A stretch of DNA of 64,000 bases from Volvox africanus (taxonomy: Eukaryota > Chlorophyta > Chlorophyceae > Chlamydomonadales > Volvocaceae). A model generated the notes under the pieces. The model was not told the DNA's origin. It searched no databases and worked only from the letters and a program-made list of their open reading frames with translations. Made by a program: the position numbers and the translations under genes. The DNA lies in contig BSDZ01000013.1 in NCBI GenBank assembly GCA_030268105.1, positions 3,763,001 to 3,827,000 of the forward strand. The letters are read 5' to 3'. Below, piece after piece: positions 53,201 through 63,202 of the stretch. Each line of letters starts with the position of its first letter. Position 1 is the stretch's first letter.

Positions 53201-56200
53201 TTCATGTACGCGTGACCATCCCGTGGGTCGATGTGTTTGTGCTGGAACTTCCAAGCTGCGTTTAAAATCACGGTGTACGACACCCCGATCCATCCACCAG
53301 TCCATGCTTCGTTAATGTAGGTTCTGAGAAAGGGAAGCTGCAGCACCCGTGGGTGGAGGGGAGAGGGACGGAGGGGAAAGGGCAACAATGTGGGGTGCGT
53401 CGCTAGGAGGATGAATCAACTGCTGGGGTATGCGTTCGTTTGCTGGGCCTTTTTATTACTTGTCGGCCCGTTTCATGTCATCCTTTCCATCCCGGTACTT
53501 CCTCCCTGAGCGGTGTTTTTCTATATCTCTCTCTCTCTCCCGACATGGAACTTATTCATTCATTACATATCAAGATATTTATATCGTGGTATAAAGGATC
53601 TGGAGTAGGCTTTGTCATTAGTAATGGACTCGAGCTATTTCATTATTTTCCACGTCCTCTGTTCTCGATTTCATGGTCGCTTACCCCCGCCCCTCGGCCC
53701 TGGCCCCGCCCGACTATTTCGTAGTCGCCTTCCCCGCCCCACATGGACCCAGCGCCTGCCTTGGAAAAGCTGAGCCAAGAGATGTAGCCAACCGCGACGA
53801 GCATCACGATCGCCTGGACAGTAGGGCCCCGGGGTGCGTGTGCGTCAGGCGGCGTCGCGGGCAGATGTGGATGGACCAGCACCAGAGGCGACGAATAAAC
53901 GAGTCCTGACAGATGCTGGTCCTGGTGCTCAAGGAACGAGGACTAACGTGAAGGTGGAGAAAGATGGCTGACGTCATCCCAAATGGATGGGGTGATGCCC
54001 GTCCCTTTCAGGGGAAGTTATCTGTTGCACCAGCCACTTGCGGTAGTTGAGAGCCGCTGCAAAGGCCTCCCGAGATACTGAGAATGAAGGTGCTTCTGTA
54101 CCTTTATATCGTGGAAACGTATGCCGTATGTGTACGACTACTACATCACTCCCAGACTACATCACTCCATGACTCCCTAAGTCAGAGATGATAGCCCTCA
54201 TAGCGCTCAGAAGTGAACACCTTCTCTCTCTCTTTATACCTCGATTTGCACCAAGCATGCACACAGACACGCGCATAGGTATTGGACAACTATCATATCG
54301 CACATACAGACACATGTACGACAGCACCTGAATGCGTGGAACACTGTCCAGGGTGCAAGCAGCAATGACGAGCGCGGCCTGCAACATGTACATACGGCGG
54401 TGCGTAATTGTATATACATATAAATGTATGTAACAAGATGTGGATGACGCGTACATGAACCCGACAATTATACACAGGATAAATAGCCCGTGCGGCACAC
54501 ACAGCCGGATGGTAGGATTATAACAAATTAAAACAGGAAGTGAAGCGAATGACCAATCGTCCTCTCCTGCGTCGGCGTGGCTTTATGTTGTCCATTTTAA
54601 TTGGGACTCGGCAAGGGGGGAACGATAGGGAGCGAGGATCCTAAATTCGTACAGATCAAATATGTATGAAGTCAATCTCGCTGGTCCATATGCATGTCAC
54701 ATACCGTGGGATATATAGGCATGGATGAGCCGTGCAGTCCACACCAATACGGATTGCTACATACATATATACATGCCACCCCATGCTGGCACGGCATGCA
54801 AGCAATCCGGATTGCCTGCCCCCGGGGTCATAGTCTTAATAGTATAATATCAATGATAACAATAATAATGATAATAATAACAACATATGATAATAATAAC
54901 AACATACGATAATGATAACAATAATAACAATAATAATAACAATCATAACAATAAAAACAATAATGATGATGATGATAATGCACACACCTTGAAGACCAGA
55001 ATCTTGACGCGGGTGATAGCAGCAGGACAAGCCAGAAGGCCCTTCGCCACGGGGTTGAGCTCGCAACTCGCCACCAGCTGTTTCATTACATTATTGCACA
55101 TGCACATGTTCAAATAGATTCGAAAAAGAACCTACAATCAACCAACTGAACGAGCGAACATGAATATATATGTGTACATAGGTCGTCAGACACATGCATG
55201 TATATATTTCTAAACACACGAGCATATCTATAGTATATACTTATGTACGTCACAACATGGCGCACGGCGTATGACAATGTGAAACGATGGTGTAATAATA
55301 AGCAAAAACGATCTGTTCTTGCTCGGTCATGAAACCCCGTCGCGGTCTCCTCCATTTCCCATTCGTGATTCTCGTCATCATGCGCTTCATGCGCGCTTCA
55401 CGCATCCATGCATCCCACCCCCCTCCACATACGGTGATGCCTGGTCGCGAGGGATCCGGCCGCTGATCGATGTCGGCACCCACTCACGCCCAGCAATTCT
55501 AACGCCCACCCCCGCTGTATTATCATGACAGATAATAATAAAGATAGAATATTCCTAATTGATAACGTACGTGTCAGTCATTAAGTCGATCGCTCATGAG
55601 CCCATTGCCTAAGCAGGCAGGGACATGCATATGCATCTGTTTCTGCATTGTACAACAGCCAGCAGAATGTATGTCTTTTATAGATGTATGTATGTCGTAC
55701 CAGGGTCATTGACGCAGCAAAGTACACGATGGTTGTCGTACCAGCCACACACAAGTGTATGATGTAATCGCCATCCACACAATCTGTAGTGGAGGGAGGA
55801 GCGAGAAGGACAAACAGACTAAGCCACGTGGCCAAACCCCCTGCGCTGTGGTTCGGCCCGCAGGTCAGGGGCCCCGGTGCTTGTCCTTGCAGGGCAGTCT
55901 CCCACATACAGTGTAACACCTAAGGTGTATGTATATATGCATATTTCCCCTGCCTCGCTCATATGTTTGTTGAGCGGCGGTATCCCATGTGTGTATATAG
56001 CCGCTGCTGCTGAGGAAGCCACCACCACCACCACCACCACTCCGGAACACTTACGTAAAATTCTTATTGCATGCATGTATATTTATGGCCCGGGTCGATT
56101 ACCGATATTTTTGTGTTTATTATTTATACAATTTATTTCAACAGGCCCAGATTCCAACTGCCGGTATTTCCTGATGATTCCATTTCACGATTAGATAGGA

Positions 56201-57513
56201 TTGGTTCATTCGTTGCTTGTCTGATTCATCATCTAGTGCCCATCTAGAGCCCATCCAGGCATCCCCTTATTGTATGGATTGATCGCGTTGATCGATCGAT
56301 GGATCGATGGATCGATGGATCGATGGATGGATGGATCGATGGATCGATGGATCGATGGATCGATGGATCGATAGATCGATAAATTTACCACATACATAGG
56401 TACATACATAGGTACATAGATACATGCACCTACCTACGCGGTGGTGGGTGCTGAAACACCTACCTACCGTGAAAATTACCTTTTTTCGGAAAAGTCAACA
56501 TGCCAAGGGACTGGGTGAACGACGGGATGAGGGTGTACTGAAATACAGGCAGGGGAAGGTGGGGACTACTGCCGGGTGGTGGTAGTGGCCCGGATGAATG
56601 AAGTAAAGCACCCCCTCCCCTATCCAAAACCTACGTACTCTTGTCGATCCAAAATTTGTGGTTCGATTGTTTTGCTCCGAAATCACAATCAAATAAAAAG
56701 ACAAGGAAGTCGAGCACCGCTGCGAACAGAACACAGAACAACGTGTCGGTCACCAACTGTAGCAACGAACCAAATTTGCGCAGCCAACGAGAATGCTCCT
56801 GTGCGCACAAAGGAAAGTGGAGAGTTTATTTAGATAAAGATAGCTAGGGTGATGAAGAACGGCCAAAGCTAGGCAGGTTTGCTATTAGCTACTTTGACCG
56901 CAACGAGAATAGATTTAGTAGATTTAGTAGTCGTAGAATTAAAACTCTTTTGGACAATATTCCCTTCGCTTATCAGAGACCATTGCTTCGGTTGCACCAT
57001 TTTCGACAGTTTCGACGAACAAACGACATTCACGATACTGTCTTGCAGTTACGTACTCTCGAATCCCTTCATTCCGTACTGCAATGTATGCTGACGTGGG
57101 ATGGGATCTTGGGATGGGATGGGATCTTCGTATCTCCGAATGGGTAAGTGCTCCTAGCTTGATAGCTAGATAGTTTGATAGCTAGATAGGAATAATTGCA
57201 ACTAACGATGAAGCAATTATTCTTAAGCCAAGGAATGAACAACGACATGCAGTACGTACATAAGTGTATATAGGATGAGTACATACGCACGCATCTGTAC
57301 GGAATACGTACTTATAAATGGAAATGCGCACCTGTCGCCTCATCGCCAGTGTCAGCACGGCAACCGCCACGAGTACGGCGTATATAAGGCCCACCAGGAG
57401 ATAGAAAATGACAATGTACGTGTTATAGTCCTGAGGGGTAGAGGTGGTGATGACATTAGTGGACGCAGCGACGTGCCCTTCAGGGGTTGGTACCTGGGGT
57501 GGGGTTATTGAGG

Positions 57514-57570
<57 letters not shown>

Positions 57571-58773
57571 TTCTTATATATACTTGTATGTATGTATGTA
57601 CATACATACAGTGTAGATATGTGTACATACATACATACATTACATACCGCCTGCTGGGTGATGCCGTACTCTTGGGTGGCCAGATGGATAGAGGGATGCG
57701 GACAGCAGCGGTGGACACTGGCCCCTTAACTTGCAGCTCTTCTCCACTCCTCATACTTCGTCCTCGCTTATCTTAAGTCACGCACACACACACACACACA
57801 CACACACGCGTCCGCACGTACATACCCGAATCTGTCGTCCTCCGCCCCCGCCCGGCTGGCCTCCCAGACGCGGCAGTCTATTCAAAACGTGTACAATCAC
57901 AAAGGTACATCATACATACGCACCGTACTTGCACTCACCCAAATTTTGAGGACGGGCACTCGAGGGAGGGCCCATCTCACAACCAACCAAACTGGGTTGG
58001 ACGTGTCAATCGGCCAACCACCGGAGGGATTGAATACGATCAGGAACGGAATTAAAAGTTCCAAAACCAGTTTTCCAACGGCCAACTTCCAATGCTCTGT
58101 AACCCGCGCCCGGACCAAGATGTACCTGTTTGCGGGGAGGGTGGGGTTTGGGTGGGTGGGGAGTGCATCTCTATGTGGGGAGGGTGAAGGATGGTGGGGC
58201 GGAGTGCATGTGTGTGTGGATGTGTATGGGTTTTCACGACATCAAGTGTGACTTATGCGTATGTAGGTACATACACGTGTGTTTGCTGTGCGTGCGTGTC
58301 TGGGTTCGTGTCCAGCGTCCAAAAGGCGCTCACACCATCACATCATCGGTGGCTTCTGTACGCATGCATACATATAGGTACGATGTGGGACATCGTGCTC
58401 ATGGTAGGCCCTGTGCTGTATGTTGTGTGGTTATGTGCATGCTTGCAAGGGCTGTCCGTCGCCCGTGCGGGGGGACTACGGATGAAGCCATTATTGCGGA
58501 TGTTCAGGGGATCCCATGCGTGGTGGGGCAACATGCGGCAGTACACGTATACCCCCCTCCTGCGCTGTGATGAGGCTGGGTGCAAGTCGTCTAGATGTCT
58601 ACCGTATCTGTGTAATCTCTATCTCTATCTCTATCTCTATATCTCTATCTCTATCTCTAATGCTATTACAGCTACTTCGCACACATGCTGTGGAAGATTG
58701 CCTCTTGGAGTGTCCGGCTCTGTTCCAGGAGGTCGTCCTCTTCCGCCCCATTTGCATTTTGGTGCCTGCGCAT
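23305..58773 (-). CDS. Giant TmcB/TmcC-like multi-pass PAS protein (tiny macrocysts family)
   Basis: About 44 exons can be chained on the minus strand, mostly with consistent phase, giving an estimated 2,600-2,700 residues. Order: N-terminal membrane module (58773-53052), TPR-like helices (52911-50767), PAS domains (50359-37124), low-complexity linkers (36836-31362) and a C-terminal membrane module (31112-23305). Family hallmarks are WPIDTSNPVWLVV, YGKFLEDVQNNPAAAGRVYM, LMPQPFSGRH, RAWVAPNGVILCTDPQFSSL, GGTDLQRIFVLN and FFRQKRCFRWDQSQC. It resembles the large chlamydomonad family named after Dictyostelium tiny macrocysts proteins B and C. These are presumed membrane sensors with no catalytic domain; the function is unproven. 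The start ATG at 58773 has an in-frame TAA just upstream. The last exon reads to a TAA at 23305, but a good donor lies nine bases before it. Joins near 42.9-41.2, 33.3-32.9 and 31.4-31.1 kb remain unresolved. The introns are packed with mobile elements. Confidence 0.88.
25077..25167 (+). repeat. Dispersed repeat B, copy 1
   Basis: About 90 bases similar to 54050-54140. Shared stretches include GCAAAGGCCTC, CGAGAT, CTTTATATCG and GCCGTA with TGTACGA. It lies in the last intron of the Tmc-like gene. Confidence 0.65.
25325..25560 (+). repeat. ACAG/ACAC simple-repeat array
   Basis: About 235 bases of degenerate GACA and CACA units in a Tmc-like intron. The lack of stops gives spurious Cys/Val/Ser-rich open frames on the minus strand. 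Confidence 0.9.
28548..28605 (+). repeat. ATGATATGATAC tandem repeat
   Basis: A short array of ATGATATGATAC-like units in a Tmc-like intron, just upstream of position 28621. Confidence 0.75.
31362..36836 (-). other. Tmc-like gene: linker exons with low-complexity expansions
   Basis: Exons 36836-36708 (LLSGVLELDESLVIRKADAN), 36253-36094 (GRKRKSALKGGTSAV, LPDGGTIWLSFQ), 35775-35235, 34178-33913, 33590 to about 33330, about 32950 to 32170 and 31591-31362. The first two are conserved in the family. The rest are expanded low-complexity sequence: Lys/Gln/Glu-rich, acidic (DDMEEEEEAQEVM), Asp/Gly repeats from GAT/GGT codons and poly-Gly. Boundaries between 33.3 and 32.9 kb are uncertain. The linker is probably cytosolic and disordered, preceding the C-terminal membrane module. 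Confidence 0.7.
34497..34891 (+). repeat. TCCCTCC heptamer array, 395 bases
   Basis: About 56 essentially perfect head-to-tail copies of TCCCTCC (GGAGGGA on the host gene's sense strand). It lies in the Tmc-like intron between exons 35775-35235 and 34178-33913. It is a pure polypyrimidine/polypurine mirror-type tract and is open in all frames, which explains the long open frames across it. Confidence 0.97.
37124..41199 (-). other. Tmc-like gene: further PAS-domain exons
   Basis: Exons 41199-41061 (FLGLLRPEPLDIRNTRAWV, CTDPQFSSLTGLINDDM), 40293-40163 (VGRSFQSLVTDAMEADSL), 39290-39035 (VEIRVTLGGTDLQRIFVLN, ATWDLAAMLGYSLKSFLKM, LLPQPFSTMHGRLLR), 38539-38432 (LPPVSCRAGSVVHFVN), 38055-38017 and 37770-37124 (LQLFCSMEGKILSVDCPN, LGILASELVGSSLADCIDVF) join in phase. 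They represent about three PAS-like folds. The tail of the last exon is Gly/Ala-rich. The 38055-38017 exon is only 39 bases but fits phase and position. Confidence 0.82.
38370..38425 (+). repeat. CCCCA pentamer array
   Basis: About eleven CCCCA units with one CTCA variant, ending seven bases before the 38432 exon end of the Tmc-like gene. On the sense strand it is a G-rich run just after a donor site. Confidence 0.9.
41474..41556 (+). tRNA. tRNA-Lys (anticodon TTT) with a short intron
   Basis: Acceptor GCCCGGT pairs with ATCGGGC. The D arm is GCTCAGTGGTAGAGC, the anticodon stem is CAAGG/CCTTG with loop CTTTTA...A, and the T arm is GTGGGTTCGATCCCCAC. The anticodon TTT is followed by A37 and then an intron of about 11 bases (AAAGAAGTGCA) at the canonical position. 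B-box sequence GGTTCGATCC is present. The gene lies inside an intron of the Tmc-like gene, on the opposite strand. Confidence 0.93.
43438..43631. mobile_element. MITE-like foldback element
   Basis: Two arms of about 52 bases (43438-43489 and 43579-43631) are near-perfect inverted repeats. They begin TCATGCAATATTTTCTGAAC and end with its complement, with one indel and two mismatches. The centre is AT-rich and itself partly palindromic. It has no coding capacity and I cannot define a target duplication. It lies in a Tmc-like intron. Confidence 0.75.
43667..43750. ncRNA. Candidate small-RNA hairpin
   Basis: An imperfect stem of about 35 base pairs with an 8-base loop. The left arm contains TAAGGCATGATAGCTA and the right arm TAGCTATCATGCCTTA, with a 4-base bulge and a mismatched middle. 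It lies in a Tmc-like intron, about 120 bases from the PAS exon 43910-43869. It could be a miRNA-type precursor or a tiny foldback transposon; expression is unknown. Confidence 0.4.
43965..44089 (+). mobile_element. LINE 3'-end fragment, copy 1
   Basis: Contains the shared LINE tail: ACAAAGCCGTG, CCTGCGCTGTGGTTCG, GTGCTTGTCCTTGC and ACAGTGCAACACC, then a TATACATA tail. The same order occurs at 49480-49665 and 55800-55960. It is directly followed by the 5'-truncated LINE at 44090, so two insertions sit head to tail. Confidence 0.8.
44098..48985 (+). pseudogene. LINE endonuclease/reverse transcriptase ORF, disabled
   Basis: Apart from the SINE insertion, the frame is broken by stops at 45631 (TGA), 46003 (TAA), 46117 (TGA) and 46771 (TAG). 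A frameshift lies between about 47420 and 47527, and another stop follows at 48401. The FADD catalytic motif of the reverse transcriptase and the endonuclease motifs are still readable. The lesions show this copy cannot make its full protein. At least three stops fit a single C-to-T change from CGA or CAG. Confidence 0.88.
44841..45261 (-). mobile_element. tRNA-derived SINE inserted in the LINE
   Basis: A 421-base insertion flanked by perfect 11-base target duplications AACCCGGGCAA (44830-44840 and 45262-45272). Read on the minus strand, it starts with a tRNA-like segment holding a B-box-like GGTTTGAATC and ends in an (AAT)n tail, as expected for a Pol III-derived SINE. The A-box half looks missing or divergent. 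Insertion plus duplication is 432 bases, so the LINE frame is kept. Confidence 0.85.
50160..50245 (+). repeat. TA/CA/TG microsatellite cluster
   Basis: TCTC, TATATG, CACACA, TATATA and (TG)n runs directly next to the donor of the first PAS exon of the Tmc-like gene. Confidence 0.9.
50767..52911 (-). other. Tmc-like gene: TPR-like helical repeat exons
   Basis: Exons 52911-52817, 52540-52413, 51874-51761, 51146-50997 and 50920-50767 join in phase. They give a continuous helical stretch with the family pattern: EDVELLSRSMRKFD, GDVGLLILTANYLMEVRRD, ENSKRLKDSQEGQLDLQSYV, LHKEALSAQRDYWQLL and NNGKLLRCYGKFLEDV. This matches the TPR-like region of TmcB/TmcC proteins (half-a-TPR style). It should be cytosolic, between the membrane module and the first PAS domain. 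Confidence 0.85.
53915..53973 (+). repeat. Dispersed repeat A, copy 3
   Basis: The core AAGGAACGAGGACTAACGTG followed by AAGATGGCTGACG, in a Tmc-like intron. It lies about 75 bases before repeat B copy 2, so A and B could be parts of one element here. Confidence 0.55.
54050..54140 (+). repeat. Dispersed repeat B, copy 2
   Basis: About 90 bases resembling 25077-25167 in the same orientation, in another intron of the same gene. Confidence 0.65.
54840..54985 (+). repeat. AAT/AAC/ATG simple repeat
   Basis: Degenerate AATAAC and GATAAT units directly next to the donor of exon 55077-54988 in the Tmc-like gene. Confidence 0.85.
55800..55960 (+). mobile_element. LINE 3'-end fragment, copy 3
   Basis: Carries the same ordered blocks as the other LINE tails: GACTAAGCCACG, CCTGCGCTGTGGTTCGGCCC, GGTGCTTGTCCTTGCAGGGC and CAGTGTAACACC, then a TATATATG tail. 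It is severely 5' truncated. It begins about 20 bases from the acceptor of exon 55783-55701. Confidence 0.82.
56290..56382 (+). repeat. GATCGATG octamer array
   Basis: About eleven units of GATCGATG with a few GGATGGATG variants, in a Tmc-like intron. Confidence 0.93.
57515..57566 (+). repeat. (TA)n microsatellite
   Basis: About 52 bases of uninterrupted TA, followed by a TATGTA/CATACA run, in the intron just upstream (gene sense) of exon 57493-57332. Confidence 0.95.
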
Positions 58774-58969
58774 GTAACGTTGTTAGTTGTGTATGGGGTG
58801 AACGTCTTGCTTCAATCGCGGGGCATGCAAGTGAGCGATCGCGGATTGTGCGCACGTACCCAAGGAAGCAGCACTAGCAGGTACCTAGCTAGGGGAGCAT
58901 GATTGGATGGAATGGGTGTATGATTATAATGTAATGGTATATATGTACGTACGTATGTATGTATATGTA

Positions 58970-59000
<31 letters not shown>

Positions 59001-62000
59001 GTGTATATATACATATATATATACATATATATATGTGTGTATATATACATATATATACATATATATATATATGTGTATACGTATATATGTATATATGTAT
59101 ATATGTATATATGTACGCACCGCCGTCGGAGAAGAAAAAATTCAGCAAATAGCAGGACAGCGAGTAGTGGGAGCTAATAAGTACAGCTCAGCGACAGCTA
59201 GCCCGATATAGGCATGTAGGGTACGTTGTCAGTTAGACCTAAACATCCCGGAGGCAAAGGGCTGGGTGCCATATCGGTATCTAATAAAAAGCAAATCTGT
59301 CGTATCTAGGTAGATGCGGCTTGTATCTAGAGAGATGCCGCCGCTGCTAGGCAGATAGCTAGATGCCCGCCAGCAGGGACCCCTCCTCCATCCAGCTGAT
59401 GATGCGAGATGCGGCGAGTCTGCGATGTATAGTCTCCTTACTTGCACTTATGTCTAGGGGCAAATTATTACATTCAGACCTTCCATGACTACATAACCCC
59501 GGGCGGGTGGGCGAGTAACTCGAGCTCTATCTGATCAGTGCGTGAGACGCCTGTCAGGGCAGGTCGCGCCGTTCTTGCGATTCTTGCTTAGTACGGCATT
59601 TGCGATGCTTTTAATGCGTGCACACGCGAAGGTACTTCATTTTGATAGATGTACGTATGTTGTGTCTATCCGTAACGGCCTATCTATCTACATACGATTC
59701 TGTTTTTAGAAGATCTCATACAACCAAACTGCAAACTTTTTGGACTATATATCTCTATGGCCTGCGTATGGTACATGGAAGCAGCTGATATGCGGCGGCC
59801 GAGCATTATGGGATCTTTATCCAAAGAAACAGTATGACCAACCCGGCCACGCATGCATGCGTGTGCATGGTCAGTTTGCATCATCCCTGTGAACTTGCAG
59901 CGGAAGCAAGGTTCTGAGCTAAACAACAAAATTTCGAAAGCAACATTTTAATTGATATTATTATCATAAATAAGTATCCGGATAGACTTGCTGACTGGAA
60001 GCGGTTAACTTAGATAGATAGTATCTGGTCTGCTCGCCCCATGCATCCACCGTCAGATAGTACATTGGAAATAAAGTTCATCCCGTTACCTCGCTCTTGC
60101 GGCAGCACGCACATGTATAGAGTAGAGCGATCCTAGACATTCAATCAAAGCGGGCCTTTCCTCCTACGCAATCAAGACATGTGTTGCTTATATCATCATG
60201 TCTCACCTTTTATTCAAAAAATTGCTGGCCTCCACTTGGCTGGACGTTTCGGAGTGACTGCTTGAGCGACCACCCACTGAACCGTTTTCGCTTACGTTAC
60301 CGGATTCTTTCATCGATACGCAAATTATACTAAGTAATGTTAGATTTATAGTCTCATTTATCTAAGGCGAAAAGAGCGCCGGGAACAAGTCTCTCCTCGA
60401 TTGCGATGAAGAACAAGGAACCGCAAAAGTTGCAACAATTGTTCTGCGCAAGAAAATAATGGCTATCTCCACAATTATAAAAAAATATTTTTTGGTTGCT
60501 TTCATGTTTTTCATTAATTGCACAAAAGCGCAATGGAGAGTCGTTCCTTCTACCCGTTAGGTGGCTGTGGACACCAGCAGTCGCCCAGAGAGCGATGGCG
60601 GATATAAAGCAGTCGATTATTTCTGTGCGACATCTCTGCGTACATAATTATGCGACATAGTATTGGTAATTATAATAATTATTTTTACTTACATGTAGTG
60701 GTAATTGTCCTGATTTATCCGTGTGCCATTCATCCCTGAACGACGTTGCCGTCGTGGCTAGCTAGGGGTTGACGAGGTGCTTGCTCTAACCTGCTCGAAG
60801 TGAAACCGGATGTACATACATGCCGCCTATCGCCTGCATACGACTAGACCATAATTTCTCTGAAAACTCCAGTCCTTACAAGACAAGTCCAGAAACATTC
60901 CAACGGACGCAGGTCGGCAAGTAAAAATGTATGGTAGTTCGATCTCCAACCGTTTTAGGGGTGATGCGTGCAGATGATGAATCCAAACCTACGAAATTGA
61001 TTCCGGGCTCGACAGCTGAAATACGAGGACCTCCCCCGCGATAATTGAGAATATAACCGCGGCAGCATTACACTGACAGAGCGAAGATTTACTTTGATTA
61101 TTACCGCCTGAAGACGACCAAATAAATAAAGCAAAGTTCGTTCGTTCGCTGCGGCTGCAAGCTGTTATTGATAACGGATGCGCGTGCTTGATTTTTCGAC
61201 CAGATTCACCAGATAAAGCGTTCCCTGTGCGTCAGTTGCTTATATGATGGAGCACAACCTGTAGATAGATCGCTAGATGGAAGCTGTTTGCTTGGGGATG
61301 AGTGGGGGTTGCAAATATGGTCATTATGGACGGCTAGCTCATAAGTGAACATGAGCAGTGGTACGGCGGGTCCTGCTGCATCGATATACAGATTCCTGTA
61401 CTTAGGATTAGCCAGCGGATTGAATTTGTAAACAGCCGTTGAAGTGTGCCCTCTGTCCTAATGCATGAGAAGTCAGATGGTAGGTGGGTTCCTGGATGAT
61501 AGTACGGTTATTCGTACTGAGGACGGGGAATCCCTACGTGCCGCTCTGGGAAAGCAGGGGGAGGTCCAGCGGCTTGCTTCCATAAGGCCCATCGTCCTGC
61601 CCCCGTGACACAGCCAGCTGCTGGCCTCCATGTAAATAATAAAATTTTTATCATCATTATGGCTGGTATCCATAAGCATGAATGTTGCCACCAGCAGGGT
61701 ATGGAATACACGCACGGTTATTCGCCTTGATATGACACATCCTTGGACGTTTATAAATGTCTGTCTTCACGTCTAAGGAAGCCACAACGCTCCCTGTTGG
61801 ATAGTGCCAGCGCGTCTACTCCAAGAAAGTGAGCTTGAAGGTGGTTCCTGCAAGCGGGATGTGGTCATGATGACTGCACGGCCACTGCTGTTACAACCTG
61901 AAACAATTTATTGGCTGTTAACATGGCCCTCGGGAGAGTTGGGTTTTCGCAGGCAGGAATCGCGGGGTTGTGTGGGGCTTATCAGATGTAGGTGCGAGGT

Positions 62001-63110
62001 TGACAGTTGATCGCGGCAGGTGGTATACACGGGGACGTGCCATGCAAACCGATCAGCGGCGCAGTTCTGACACAGGGAAGAGTGCCAGAGTAGCGGAGCA
62101 TTGCTGCCGCCGCCCGTGATGCTTTATTATCGTAACTAACTGAGGACAAAAACGATTTCCATCTACAAATGTTGTTTATCCATCCGTTCATGGAATTCAG
62201 CCATCCAATCTATGTAATCTGTTTATTGCCTTTATATCGTTACGGGATATGTGGGTAACCGTCCGTGGGTTAAAGTTTCCACATCCCGCCGTGCCTTGCC
62301 TTGCCGTGCGGTGCGGTGCCATGCCGTGTCATATCGTACATGGGAGTTATCATCACCTGGTGGTATCTGGTGGAACCCTTTCATTGAGTCCATACAGACT
62401 TCCCATAGAGATACTTGTATGTATGGACTCCACGAACCCACGCACCCGTACCGCCCCGTAACCCCGAACCGCATTTTGACGTTTGACGAAATCTATAACC
62501 CTCTAAAAGGTCGTCCTCGGAGTGCAACTTTGCAGAATGTCACACCACCCCGAACATCCACCATAAGGCAGACGCGAATCCTGAGCAGGACGTTGCTCTT
62601 GCAATCACCGTTGTGAGCGATGTGGGCGAGGATTCACCCCAGGAGTGTAGGTTCATTCTCGAGGGCAATCCGAGTCACAGACCGAATGTGGCAGACTAGT
62701 AAATGTCTCATTTAGCGCATGCATACATATTTATATGCGAAATTAAGTAATAAGCAAGAGCAAGAGCAAATAGAAGTAACGAAGTCAGGACACGGACAAG
62801 CGAGTATGGTTACACGTGGAGGAACGCCAGCTTACGCACGGACCAGATATAACGGACTGCTTCATCGGCAAAATAATGATAAATCAAGACCCAAACACAT
62901 ATCCGCGTTCATGTATTGTAGCCTACTCAGAATTTGGTGATGAACAGGACATTACGTGTCGTACATGAACATGGGAAAAGTACGGCTGGGGTATGACCCT
63001 TCTGCCGAATACCCTAGCAACTCCAAAGCCGTAGAATGATAGGGGGGTGGCGACCAAATGTTAAAGAGTAAAATGTTATAATTTACTTAATAATCATGTG
63101 CGGTAAATTG
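58774..63110. other. Upstream region of the Tmc-like gene, no other gene seen
   Basis: Holds the presumed promoter and 5' leader of the giant gene. A TATATACATA-type array covers about 58934-59114; it is palindromic and gives spurious Tyr/Ile-rich frames on both strands. From 59160 to 63110 the sequence is AT-rich with short unsupported ORFs; no domain, splice chain or RNA gene is recognisable. Confidence 0.55.
58934..59114 (+). repeat. TATATACATA microsatellite
   Basis: About 180 bases of alternating TA with CA/TG interruptions just upstream of the Tmc-like start codon. It resembles the tails of the LINE copies, so it could be a relic of one. Confidence 0.85.
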
Positions 63111-63202
63111 TACCCGTGCTGGGGCTCGAACCCAGGATCTGCGGCTCCCTCCCTGATTGTATGACATAAGACCACCGCTCTAACCGACTGAGCTACACGG
63201 GC
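63111..63202 (-). tRNA. tRNA-Ile (anticodon TAT) with intron
   Basis: On the minus strand, acceptor GCCCGTG pairs with CACGGGT. The D arm is GCTCAGTCGGTTAGAGC, the anticodon stem GTGGT pairs (with wobbles) with GCCGC, and the T arm is CTGGGTTCGAGCCCCAG. The loop gives anticodon TAT followed by G37, then an intron of about 18 bases before A38. Total 92 bases. B-box GGTTCGAGCC is present. Confidence 0.9.

Larger units (their letters stand above)
53052..58773 (-). other. Tmc-like gene: N-terminal membrane module exons
   Basis: Exons 58773-58676, 58125-57939, 57493-57332, 56798-56639, 55783-55701, 55077-54988, 54378-54328, 53813-53743 and 53323-53052 all join in phase. The peptide starts MRRHQNANGAEEDDLL. 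Hydrophobic segments include LVLELLIPFLIVFNP, YIVIFYLLVGLIYAVLVAVA, LFCVLFAAVLDFLVFLF, YIIHLCVAGTTTIVYFAASM, AIVMLVAVGYISWLSF and IGVSYTVILNAAW. About seven to nine membrane spans are expected. The module ends with a charged segment (FRELAPNVKLKKVHKFSTS), as in other family members. An additional small exon near 57745-57650 (ATQEYGITQQA before a GTATGT donor) is possible; without it the neighbours still join in phase. Confidence 0.8.

Noticed and set aside
58812..59211. Tyr/Ile-rich open frames on both strands
   Set aside because: They are translations of the palindromic TATATACATA microsatellite.
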